Assembly (NCBI GenBank): GCA_026120035.1
Contig: JALRME010000012.1
Span: 620,001 to 684,000 of the forward strand
Source: Coleophoma eucalyptorum
Lineage: Eukaryota; Ascomycota; Leotiomycetes; Helotiales; Dermateaceae
Length of the DNA: 64,000 nucleotides
Reading direction: 5' to 3'
Positions 54,153 to 64,000 of the stretch are shown here, in pieces. A program made the position numbers and the translations under genes. The stretch's first letter is position 1. The number at the start of each line of letters is the position of its first letter. The notes below the pieces were generated by a model. The model saw nothing but the letters and a program-made list of their open reading frames with translations, was not told the origin of the DNA and ran no database searches.

Positions 54153-54799
54153 AACAAAAGAGATGGAGGATGAGGGATAGGGGGTTTACGACTTTTGCAT
54201 TCTCCAAAAACTATGGCGTCTTAAATTGGGATGGGACTTCTTTTCATGGGCTTTGGATGCATCCCTGATGTTTCCTTGATTAATGATGGCGATTCATGAA
54301 CTTACTTTTTTCCTTTTTTGTGTATGACCTATTGTATTCGTTTCCGTCGTATTTTATTTTCTTTAAAGTAATTTATGAATACCTTTTATCAAATTTTGGT
54401 ATTGTCAAAATCATGCTCTGGTGTGAGTGAGCGTCTCGCAGATTTCAGAAAGTATGTTAAATGCCAACAATTTTTCCTTCAGAGGCATACGTGAATGAGT
54501 GCATCCATCGATCACTCAAGCTCCTTACAATCCCATAAAATCTCAAACTACAATAAGCCCCCTCTAATTCTACAACCAAATCTCTCTTTTTGTTTGGTTG
54601 GCTGGATGGTTGAGAGATAATAATGTATATTTCTTCAATTAACAAAGATTCATGTCATGGTAGCATACTCGTACCTTACACATTACCCAGGATATAAAAC
54701 ACTGCCGAAGAAAATCAAGAAATCCAGCAAATGCACTCCCCCCGCAGAGATGGATTATATGACTAGCACCTCTCTCCATGCCTGAAAGATTGGTCCCGT
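54153..54799. other. Convergent intergenic region
   Basis: About 650 bases between the stops of the giant gene and the CRT10-family gene. It is AT-rich with T-runs near 54306-54320 and 54350-54365 as expected for 3' UTRs. No gene is seen. Confidence 0.6.
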
Positions 54800-57384
54800 T
54801 CAAGCTACATCCAATCCAACCCCAGGACTTCCTCGACTGAGCTCATAACTGAATATTGAGTGGTCATAATAATGCAGAATCAACCTCCACCTTCGGGGAT
54901 ATCTCTTCTTCCCGGCGTCACCCATATCTACGGGCAGTGGCGAGGCCGCTATACCTAGCAAAGGGAAGGAAGGTACGATTTCATCAAGGAACTGGCTTCG
55001 AAAGGGCACGGTGTAGTCGACGCGGAGCGTAGCGACTGGCTTGGTGATAAAGAAGTCGCTATCACAAGCTGTCAGGGTCACTAATGCAACTTTTCCTGCC
55101 TGACTTCCGATGATCAGGAGAGAGAGCTCGGGGATCTGGAGGCTCATGTTCAAACGTTCATTGTGCTGTAGAAAGTGGTCCTGAAAAGCGTGAGTTTGTC
55201 GCACAAGGTTCTTACATGTGGTAGTAACGAGTGAGTCAGAGGCGGGGATAAGTTCGATATCATTCTTGTAGGTGCGGAGAATGGCGCTGTTGTGAGGGAA
55301 GAGAGGATGGTTTGCTTTAGCCTCGCCCAATACGTTAGGTGTTTGCACGTAAAGTTGAGCTGGTCGAGCCCTGGCGAGGCCATTTTGAGGATGGACGGCG
55401 CGTTCGATTCTCATTTTCTCTTGCGCCTTCGTACCGGTCACTGCATCGTCATCGCCGCCGTCGTCGTCAGAGTCGAAAATATCTGCTTGTATGTCTGCTA
55501 AAGACATAGGTTCGCTGAGACCTTTTCCCCGAGAATCTTTTACGTCATCACCTTCCTCTCCTTCAAGGCGAAGACCTGGTACAGAATACACTATAGGATC
55601 TGCTTTCTGCGCCTTATGAACGGTTCTTGAAATATCAAAGTTGCCCCCATACTCGTATAAACCAAGTTTCCTAGAGACTCTGGAGGTTGTGCCAAATGCT
55701 TCTTCGGGAGAAGCTGTTGCTTTGAATGAGTCAAAGTTCAGTACTTGGACTCCCCACCCCCTATGTGGTTGTGTCAGTCTATAAGTCGGGTGGCCTCACC
55801 GGTGTAGAGTAGAACCCACCAAGATCGTTGATGTTCTGGAACATCATAATACATACTAGTTCGGCACTGTTTGTTATTGCTCCATATGTCCAGATACCAT
55901 AGGTTGCCGTGGATATCAACGGCTATAACACTCCGAGCTTGGCCATTTTCATCATCACCAAAGGTGAGCGAGGGTATGTTGCTATAACAAACATCGATAT
56001 CAGAATCTTGATCTGACTAGTTGTGAAACATGAGAAGGGATTGAACTCTTGGTTGAGATAGTAGCAGACTAGTATGGATCTACTACAATGCGGATGAAGT
56101 AAAAGTAATTGAGGTACTATGGCTATTACCCCGACAAACTCTGCCAAAGCAAGGAAAGACATCACAATAAGTGCAATGGGAAAGATATAAAGTAGAGTAG
56201 AATTATACGTACTGGCCATTAGGACATAAAGACAATATCCTCCGGTAGTTCTCTTGACGTCCTTGCGTCGCAGATCGTGTTGGATATTCGTCACTATCAA
56301 CAGGCAAACTCCAGTCAGGAAATACAGTGCTATTTGCGGCTGAAGGCAATTTTATGCATGGGATTAGAGGGTCGGCAAGACCAAAAACGAAGACCGTAAC
56401 CTCCCTCCGGTTAGAGCCCACTGCGATAAGTCGTGACTTGGAGTGTATGGCAAGACCCCAAGCACTGGATTTGACGTTCTCGTGAAAGAATCTATAGCGA
56501 GTTAGGTACGGAAGGATTGAAGAAGCAACGAGTGTGAAGGGTACGAGCGCTCAGGAATCGGGACTATGAGATTGGAGCCATGAAGAGTAGGCCTAGGATT
56601 TGGCTTGCATGCTTAGGACTTGGTGTGTCTGATGTATTACAAGTGAGAGATGGTAAGAAGTCCTCTTAGCTACAATCTCCCAGCATGAACAATAAAGAAA
56701 TGGAAGTCATGCTCTTAGGGCCTGGTCATGATTGAATCAAAGATATTAAGACCTACGGTGTTGTACTGCATAACGGAGTTGTCCTGTCCGAACGACCTCT
56801 TGCAGCCTGCTCGAACTGCTCCATTATGAGGTGCGTATAGTACGCGATGATATCTCCATCATCGCATGCAATCAGTAGAACCTCATGATCGCCCAGTTGT
56901 CCAATTATGATATGGTTCACCGCGTGTGGGTGATCCGAGTCAATGGCTGGCAGGATCTCGCAGCCTTCCGGGGAGCGAGGGAGGACTATGACCAGATCAG
57001 ATCTTGCGGGGAGAGTCTGCTTGATATTCCGTGGGGCCGTGATATGAATCCTGGATTGGTAGGCAGCAAAGTATAGCTGCGATGGTCAGCAACGATCGCA
57101 CGGAGACGGCAGACAGCCCGGGCCCCGTGAGGCTGAGGCTTTGGCTCAGACCCTTCACTTACATTGAATTTCTGCGACAGAGCTGTCAGGTTGGATCTCC
57201 ATGGTGAGATATATGGTGCACCAGGCGTGTTCACGCCAAAGTGCGGGGGCTGAATGTTGTCTTCAGCAAGAGGGGGTGCTGTGAGTTCTTCCCATGGTTC
57301 ACTGTAACGGTCAATGCCCAGCTGGCAGGCGCAGTTGCTCACTGTAATCTCACTAAACCCACGACGTCCTTTGGTGTTAACCAT
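54800..57384 (-). CDS. CRT10-family protein (ribonucleotide-reductase gene regulation)
   Basis: Five exons on the minus strand, 57384-57163, 57076-56757, 56491-56213, 55981-55820 and 55760-54800, give 647 residues. Two introns are long (231 and 265 nt), the others 59 and 86. The protein is all-beta in character with WD-like strands (for example NLYFAAYQSRIHI, LLIACDDGDIIAYYTH, WGLAIHSKSRLIAVGSN, VIAVDIHGNLWYLDIW). An acidic insert (DIFDSDDDGGDDD) follows, and the C-terminus has WRLILHYYDHSIFSYEL. This matches fungal Crt10, named in yeast for a role in RNR gene regulation; its mechanism is unclear. The N-terminus is the weakest part: ATG 57384 (MVNTKGRRGFSEI) is used, but an upstream exon could replace the first residues. 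Confidence 0.82.
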
Positions 57385-59795
57385 AGCGCCGTCAAAGGCT
57401 TATGTGTTGGCGACATTGAGTTGCGTGGCTCGTAGATGGGTTTCATGGTACAATCAACAGTTCACGAGATGACGTGCCGTGCGTGTTTTTACACAAGGCT
57501 GATGCGAGGCTGCCAGCCTTGCCAGCAAGGTTTAGGTTGAGGTTGAGTAAAGAAAGCTGCAGCACAGTACACGTGAAGCTACAACGATATTGAAGGCAAG
57601 AAGGCCTCGAAACGTAATTAGAAGCAGCAAAGGCAAAGATCTACCCAACTTGTGGTAGGTTGCTTTTTCCTCTCTGCCTTCGTTGGGTAACAGCAGTTCT
57701 AATCCGGTGCTAGGTTCTTAGGAGCAATTAGCCAGCGCAATTTGCTCGGACACGCGGGCAGAAGGTGTCGAGACACCACCAACACCTAGTTCACGTTGTC
57801 CCTTGTAAAGAGAAATAGCCACACTGGTTGACGCGCTCGGAAGAAATGTCCAGATAATCTCGATATACTGGCGACAGGAGCGGGAAAATCCTTCGGTGCC
57901 TGGGAAGCAAGGAAGAAAAGAAAAGGGAAGGGGAGGAAGATCACTTTAGCTACAGCTGAGCCAAGAGCCGCCTCCCCAGTTGACACCATTACACAACTGC
58001 ATTACCCTGCTGCAGCCCCTCCCATTGGACCCTGGGGGCAGATAAAGGAAATCAAAACGATTGGCTGCTTCAACGTCAGTGATTCTTTTCTTATCAGGAA
58101 TCCATTTGAATGAGTATGATGATTCATAACATGCCATCATTCGGCCTCTGGAGAATCCCGTACGTCACAGCCGAGAGCTGGATGTGGGACGGACATAGCG
58201 AGCTGCGAGACATGCCCAAAGCTAGAATTCCAACAGCTTTGGCAGAGAGAGAGGGACGGGAAATCTGATGGGTTTGTGTATATACTACGGCCATTGTCAC
58301 CACTCCTCCTACATGGCTCGTGAGGGACTTTTGGGCATGGAGATTTAAAACTTTCTTCGGCATTTGCAAGGCCATTCGTCGAACTAAGTAGTCAGGGATG
58401 CTGTTGCACATTAAAAACCTTGACCAGCACAGGCAATCGGGTTTTGGACTCGAGAGATCAATAGACCGATGCTGATCGAAAGGGCATGGCAGGGCATCGG
58501 GGACTTGAATGCCACTACTCCTCACGAACCACATGTAGGGCTCTTTCCTAGTAAAATGGCATGCAGGCTATAAGGCGACATCATGGCGAATTGCACCCCG
58601 TCCACTGCACTGTAATGTAAACAAACAAAAGAAATAGACACCAGAAACGCCTATATCCCACGCTGCACGGTGACGCCGCCCTCCACGGACGGTTGGTACC
58701 TGAATCGCGCCCGTCCGCAATTCTCATGACATACACAGCTCACATAACAAACCGCCAAATTGCACCGGAACTCTCAGATTCTACCCCACAGTCTTTAGGT
58801 AATTGGCGTCTGCGATGGAGTCCGGTAGACTGAAAGCGCAGGGTGTGAGTGGAACGTAGCTGGAGGATTCCCCCATGTCTACCCGCTGCCGACGGTACAG
58901 GCTGGGAGCCGAGCACGAAATTGAACAGGAAGCAGAAAATTCTCGCGCGCGCTGGCTGTGTCGCTGTCTCCCTCTGGCGCTCTCCGGGTCTGGTGCCTGG
59001 CAGGATTCGAGAACGTGCTGGCGGGCTGACATTGCCTGCGACTTCGGAGCGAGGGCGTGTCGCAGAATTTGGGGTGGTATGGGATGAATGCAGGTGTAAA
59101 ATCTTTGCAAGTGAATGATGGCTGTTGCATGCATCAAGCCCAGCCCAGGAAGAGAGAGAGGGAAAAAAAAGTCGAGCTGGTCATCCACAGGTCATGAATT
59201 TTGGCGAGAGAGAAGACGCATGTGCTGATGGTGCAGGTGGTGGTGTAAGGCAGTTCACCTTCCTTTCCTTACCTTTCCTTACCTTACCTTGCCTTGCCTA
59301 CCTTAACTTCCGCTGCAGCCGTGCTCAATTTTCCTGGCTCGCGTGCCAGGAACCGAGCTCGAGACGAGGAAAGCGAGCAGCATGAAAAGCATGAGAAAAA
59401 AGCATCGGGCTAGATTGTTGCCACAACATCCATGATCATCCAACTGTGCCCAAGGTATGCTTGTCGTGATATACTCCCTAGCCCCGTACGGCGGTGGTAC
59501 GGGACTTACAGCCATGGCCCAGGGTGCCAGTTATGTCGTCCAGGAGCCAGACATGCAGATCCAAATCCCACGTCGCTCTACCCTACCCTACCCTATCCTG
59601 TCCTGTCCTGTCCGGTCGTATCTCATTCTCTTCCTTGCTCCTTGTCTGCAAGGCGAGACCAGGAAGCAAGCGACGGATACTAGGTAGGAGGTAGTTACCA
59701 CCCGACTGTCCCTCCGATGCAGCTGAGAAGGAAAAGGCGTGCGAGCTGGGACGACACTATGTCCCAGCAACAACAGCATGGGCTGAGATAGCGCG

Positions 59796-59820
59796 TGCCA
59801 TGCCATGCCATGCCATGCCA
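59796..59820 (+). repeat. Pentanucleotide repeat (TGCCA)5
   Basis: Five perfect TGCCA units in a row, followed by one degenerate unit. It lies about 570 bases before the ammonium transporter start. It is a simple microsatellite with no evident role. Confidence 0.9.
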
Positions 59821-60327
59821 CGCCATTGCTAGCATCTCCTGCAATCACCACTCGCAACCTCTTAGTTCTTGGTATTGTTAATCCACCCGCTCTCTCTCTT
59901 TGCCAGCTCCCCCCCCCCCATTGCCCTGCCCATTTGACAGCCTTTGGTTCGGGGAAACCTCTGTCCTCTGCTGCGGGACCCCAGGGAAGCTACTCCAGAG
60001 CGGCCTAGGAAAGTACTAAAGACATAGCTTGCCCCCTCCGATTTCTTACATCATTCTCTTACTTGACTCCTCGACTGCGCTCGACAATAATTAAACTCCT
60101 AGCCCAATCCGTTCCTATCTGTGCCGACTCTGTTTTCGTGTCTCCCCCCGACGCTGGCCTGCTCTCCTCTTTTTATTGTGCACGTCCGAAAGTGCATATT
60201 TATATTATATCCTCTTGCAATCCCCCATCTCTCCCGGTTTGCCTCGTCGCCTGCAACTTTGTCCCATTTCCTCGTTCGGCCGTCTAGCTATTAGTACGTC
60301 ATTCCTCGCTACCTTACGACTTGTCGC

Positions 60328-60369
60328 ATGCGATCTTTCCATCTCGAGAAGCGCCCGGCCTGCAATTGA
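60328..60369 (+). promoter_or_regulatory. Upstream ORF before the ammonium transporter start
   Basis: ATG 60328 opens a 13-residue frame (MRSFHLEKRPACN) that stops at TGA 60367-60369, 21 bases before the transporter ATG at 60391. If included in the mRNA it could reduce or regulate translation. The transcript start is not known. Confidence 0.4.
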
Positions 60370-60390
60370 CGACACCCAATCGAGGGGATC

Positions 60391-62276
60391 ATGTCTTACG
60401 CTCCCAACTACGCGTATGTGGGAGCGCCTGCTGTCTACAATGGCACCGGTGGTACTGGAGGCGATTCGGCTGTCGAGAATCTGAACCAATGGTTTGATCC
60501 TGGAGATCAAGGTGGGTAGCTCAGCGAAAGCTATACATCTGAAAAATGGGAGATGTTGACAACTTTGGCAGCTTATATTATTGTCTCGTCATGTATGGTA
60601 TTAATTATGATTCCCGGTCTGGGATTTCTTTACAGTGGTTTGTACACGCCGAGACCCAACATTTCACCATCGCGACTAAGTAGTAACTTTTTTTTACCAA
60701 CAGGTCTTGCTCGTCGTAAGTCGGCGCTCAGTATGATCTGGGCATGCATGGCCAGTTTCTCCGTCATCGTTTTCCAATGGTATTTCTGGGGATACTCTCT
60801 CGCCTTCAGCTCTTCTGCGACAAATGGATTTATTGGAAATCTGGGCCATTTTGGTCTGATGAAAACCCTCGGTACGCCATCACCAGGATCACCACTTATT
60901 CCCGAACTCCTCTACTCCTTCTACCAACTTCAGTTCTGCGCAACCACGGCCGCCATTGTCATGGGTGCTGTTGCTGAGCGAGGTCGCTTAATCCCCGCCC
61001 TGGTCTTCATCTTCTTCTGGGCGACCATTGTATACTGCCCTATCGCATGCTGGGCGTGGAACATTAATGGTTGGGGTTTCAAATATGGAGTTTTGGATTA
61101 TGCTGGTGGTGGACCTGTCGAAATTGGCTCTGGTCTCTCAGCTCTCGCCTACTCGATGGTTCTCGGCAAGCGACAGGAGAAGATGATGTTGAACTTCCGA
61201 CCGCACAATGTTTCTCTGATCACTTTGGGAACCGTTCTCCTCTGGTTTGGATGGTTGGGATTCAATGGTGGTTCGGCCTTCGGCGCCAACCTCCGTGCTG
61301 TCATGGCATGCTGGAATTGTAAGTACACCTCGTAAGCACCGGAGCAACCTCAAATCTTGCTTGATCCACCCCTTTTCAAGTTTTCGTTACGATTTTTGGA
61401 GCTCTGTAACTGACAAAACTATAGCATGTCTCGCTGCTATGTTTGGTAGTATCACCTGGTGTCTTCTAGATTACCGTCTTGGTTAGTCATAAGCAAATCC
61501 TCCAGAAAAGTGAGCTCGAATACTGACTATCTCCAATAGCACGCAAGTGGTCCATGGTCGGATGGTGCTCAGGCTGTATTTCCGGACTTGTAGCAGCAAC
61601 CCCAGCATCAGGATTCATTCCTCCGTGGGCAGCTGTGGTCCTCGGTATTGTGACGGGTATCGTATCCAATTTTTCGACGAAGATCAAGTTCTGGATCCGC
61701 ATTGACGACAGTATGGATGTGTTCGCTGAGCACGGCATCGCTGGAATGGTCGGTCTCATCTTTAACGCTTTCTTTGCCGCAGACTACATTATTGGTCTCG
61801 ACGGTGTCAACACTGGCCTCATCAATGGCGGCTGGCTCAACCATAACTGGAAGCAACTCTACATCCAAATTGCATACGTTGTTGCCTGCACCGCCTACTC
61901 CTTCGTCGTTTCCGCCATCTTGGCTTACGGCATTGACAAGATCCCTGGGCTGCATCTGCGCGCTTCTGAAGAGGCCGAACTGCTAGGCATGGACGATGAT
62001 CAACTCGGCGAGTTTGCATACGATTACGTCGAGGTCCGCAGAGATTATCTTGCCTGGACACCGGCCAAGGATGAGCCCGAACAGACTGAGAGCCACGTCA
62101 ATCCTGAGGATAGACACGGTATCCCACAACACAGCGATATGATTACTGGCCAGAACCCAGAGTCAAACGGCAATGCACACACTGGTATTCAAGGAGACCG
62201 ACACGGTATTGCTGCTGAGGACCAGGAGAAGGAAAAGGAAGGCCTTGCAAATGGCAATGCTAGCACCGCTTCATGA
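60391..62276 (+). CDS. Ammonium transporter, Amt/Mep/Rh family (Mep1/Mep3-like pore)
   Basis: Five exons, 60391-60511, 60572-60637, 60704-61318, 61425-61481 and 61540-62276, give 531 residues. It is a plasma-membrane trimer with 11 membrane helices per subunit, moving NH4+/NH3. Family marks: GDQAYIIVSSCMVLIMIPG and LYSGLARRKS in the first helices, the conserved Asp in VLDYAGG, and FAEHGIAG. The first twin-His position holds Glu202 (GGPVEIGSG) and the second is His351, the pattern reported for yeast Mep1 and Mep3 and not for Mep2. The extracellular N-terminus has an N-glycosylation site (NGT). The cytosolic tail is about 100 residues and hydrophilic, with two RHGI motifs. A function in nitrogen scavenging is expected; GATA sites lie upstream. 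Confidence 0.95.
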
Positions 62277-64000
62277 AACCAAAAGTTGCTGCGCTATGTT
62301 TGTCATATAAATTAGTGTTTCTGTTAGCCAGTCTTGGGATATATATTTGCGTGCGTGCGTGGGAAAATTTGGATGGATTTGAATCGCAAGGAGTTGGTGG
62401 ATTTAATTTCTTTATAGCCCAGGAAACGGCCCTTAGAGGAAAAGCACCAATGAAGTACAATACGTCTTTATATTATATTTCTTATGCTTGGTAGCATGAT
62501 ATGAGCACGAGCTAGACGATCTCCATGTCGTCGTTCCATCCGATTCCAGTATTCGTAATGTACATACCCTAACACTTGCCTATACTTTCGAAACCATTGT
62601 AAGCTTGCCTTCCCATCGAAAAGCCAAGCCAAATGCCCCATCCGCAGAAGTAACTCGTTTAGCAGCGCTTAAAGCCCCAAAGCCCCAAACCCAAAGCCTA
62701 AATGCATCATCCGCCCCTAATCATCAACCAACAATCCAACCCCGCCCTCGAATACCCACGACGTCAAGATAAAAGTGAAAGCATGACGTCTCACGCCTCC
62801 CATGCCAAGCCACTCCCGTCCCCCCTTCCCCCACTCCAATCCGCCCCCGGCGAAGTTGCATGCAAAAGATAACAAAATGCTATGGGGGATGCTCAAATGC
62901 CATAGGAGCAAAACATGCACTGGCCGGGGGGGGCTGACATCAACCCACATAAGCGCATGGTAGCATGGTACAAGGTTTTAAAAAGGCAGAATGGGGGGGA
63001 GGGGGGACCTTCTAGATGCTTACCTCGTACAAAAATAAAACAAGTACTGCTCCGAAAGTCCTGTCCCAAAATCGATTTTGGCTTCCTTTCCTTCGACTTT
63101 GGCCTGGTTTGCCCGCCCGCTCTTTGGGGACCCGCGGGGCTTGCTTATCAGTATCCCTGGAACCCGCCTCGCCCGGGCGAAGCGAGGCTACGGACTCATG
63201 CCCCGTATGCACGGGAATCATATATTGGGCGCTGGGTAAAGGAAGGGGGGTTTTTTCTTTCTCGACTCTGCTGAGGGGGGAAGACTTACAGGGTTGAAGC
63301 AGATCTTGCGATCTGCTCTTTTTTCTATGGTCTTTTGGGGAAATCCTCCGCGGGTGAGGCGTGCGATGGGAGAGGCACGTCATGGCCGGCGCCGGGCAGG
63401 AGGGTACGGCGGCGGTGGTGGGCTTATCTATGATGTATCGGTCTTTATCTTACTCTGCCATATCTTTTTTTTCTCCCCGATCGGGAGTGGGCTGGTTATA
63501 CAGTTCGCTCCCGCTGGATACGGCCCAGGACCTTGTTGTAGTGGATTGTCTAATGTTGTGGCATTGTAGGCATGGGGATTTGGCTCTTTGCTGGCTTTTT
63601 CCGGTGTGGGTTTCTTACATGGTGGTTTTTTTGCTGGGTGGAAAGGTTGGGGAAGAGACTCGGTGCGCTGTGTTATACCGACCCCCACTCTCCTGTTCTG
63701 TTTGGAGATTTTTTATAGGCCCTCTCTTTTCGCATTGGGATAGCTGGGTGAGTTTTTGGCTGCTATTGTTACATGATGATGATACTGGGTACTCATCCAC
63801 ATTTGGTGGCAGTTGCTGCTTATCAAGAGAAAGAGAACTTGGTGTCCTGTAGGCTTTTGGATTTCTACGCAGAGGAGCTACGTCCTTTCTGATATTCACT
63901 CCACGGTTACGATTGTTTAAGTTGCTTAATATCAGATAGGACTTGCCAGAGATAGCTACCTCATCGAGGTAAGTTTTTGAAGCACAACACATAGCAAGAT
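62277..64000. other. Downstream region, no gene recognised
   Basis: The first few hundred bases are the transporter's 3' UTR. The rest is GC-skewed and low in complexity, with long G runs (62927-62934, 62993-62999, 63001-63006 and near 63245). The frame at 63361-63852 (163 codons) is rich in Trp, Ser and Leu, resembles nothing known and is probably chance. It may be the 5' region of a gene beyond the window. Confidence 0.5.

Larger units (their letters stand above)
57385..60390. promoter_or_regulatory. Long divergent promoter region of the CRT10-family and ammonium transporter genes
   Basis: About 3 kb with no recognisable gene; frames at 58124-58534 and 58781-59188 lack family features. HGATAR sites, the binding form of the nitrogen GATA factor AreA/NIT2, occur at 57852-57857, 58040-58045, 58091-58096 (minus), 59786-59791 and 60115-60120 (minus). 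Low-complexity pyrimidine tracts (CCTTACCTT-like at 59258-59300, CTACCC/CTGTC-like at 59578-59612) and a poly-C run (~59909-59919) precede the transporter. TATA-like sequence lies at about 60195-60210. Five GATA sites in 3 kb is not far above chance, so their role is suggestive only. Confidence 0.45.

Noticed and set aside
8071..57384. Rfc2, RecQ helicase and CRT10-family gene as a DNA-metabolism cluster
   Set aside because: The CRT10-family gene lies 40 kb away with unrelated genes between; only the rfc2-recQ pair shares a promoter.
57385..57446. Alternative start at 57446 (MKPIYEPRN...) for the CRT10-family gene
   Set aside because: It is in another frame from the exon that follows and stops after 35 codons; joining it needs an extra intron I could not place with confidence.
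58124..59188. Minus-strand frames of 136 and 135 codons between the CRT10-family gene and the transporter
   Set aside because: Unremarkable composition, no motif, no signal peptide; likely chance frames in a long promoter region.
63361..63852. Plus-strand frame of 163 codons
   Set aside because: Trp/Ser/Leu-rich product over low-complexity DNA with overlapping antisense frames; no domain seen.

Overview
The window reads as nuclear DNA of a filamentous ascomycete (Pezizomycotina). Genes are split by many short introns of about 47-106 nt with GTRNGT donors and CTAAC/CTGAC-like branch points. Typical fungal families are present: a hybrid histidine kinase, a 2EXR protein, a FLC/TRP-like channel, a DUF2417 hydrolase and CRT10. 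One giant gene resembles leashin, the Woronin-body tether found only in this group. I cannot fix the class from sequence alone; Leotiomycetes is a guess. No tRNA, rRNA, CRISPR array or transposon was seen. I rebuilt exon structures by hand from splice sites and reading-frame phase, so for multi-exon genes the start and end give the outer CDS limits and the exons are listed in the evidence.

Layout, left to right: a small secreted GPI-type protein (1076-1702, +); a DUF2417 membrane alpha/beta-hydrolase (2049-3691, -); protein phosphatase methylesterase PPE1/PME-1 (4683-6001, +); a 2EXR protein (6688-7584, -); replication factor C subunit Rfc2 (8071-9377, -), divergent from a RecQ helicase of Sgs1/BLM/QDE-3 type (10040-15506, +); a GAF hybrid histidine kinase (16505-20546, -); flavocytochrome b2 (22246-23928, -); a FLC/TRP-like membrane protein (24725-27173, -); a membrane-anchored alpha/beta-hydrolase (29645-30868, -), divergent from a 13-exon full-size ABCB transporter (31942-36635, +). 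Next comes an intronless 16-kb gene for a 5357-residue repeat protein (38079-54152, +). The window closes with a CRT10-family protein (54800-57384, -) and, across a 3-kb promoter region, an Amt/Mep/Rh ammonium transporter (60391-62276, +).

Most genes are unrelated housekeeping or stress functions, as usual in fungal chromosomes. Two relationships may be functional. Rfc2 and the RecQ helicase, both replication/repair proteins, share a 662-bp bidirectional promoter with MCB-like ACGCG cores. The ammonium transporter has GATA (AreA-type) sites in its long upstream region.

The most interesting object is the giant ORF, 'involucrin repeat protein' in fungal annotations and here proposed as leashin (LAH). 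It has a basic/serine-rich N-terminus, thousands of residues of lysine-rich SKKSKK repeats alternating with acidic spacers, regularly placed Gly/Ala hydrophobic segments, several classes of short repeated motif, a coiled coil and a compact C-terminal domain. Its start codon overlaps the stop of a 12-codon upstream ORF (TAATG).
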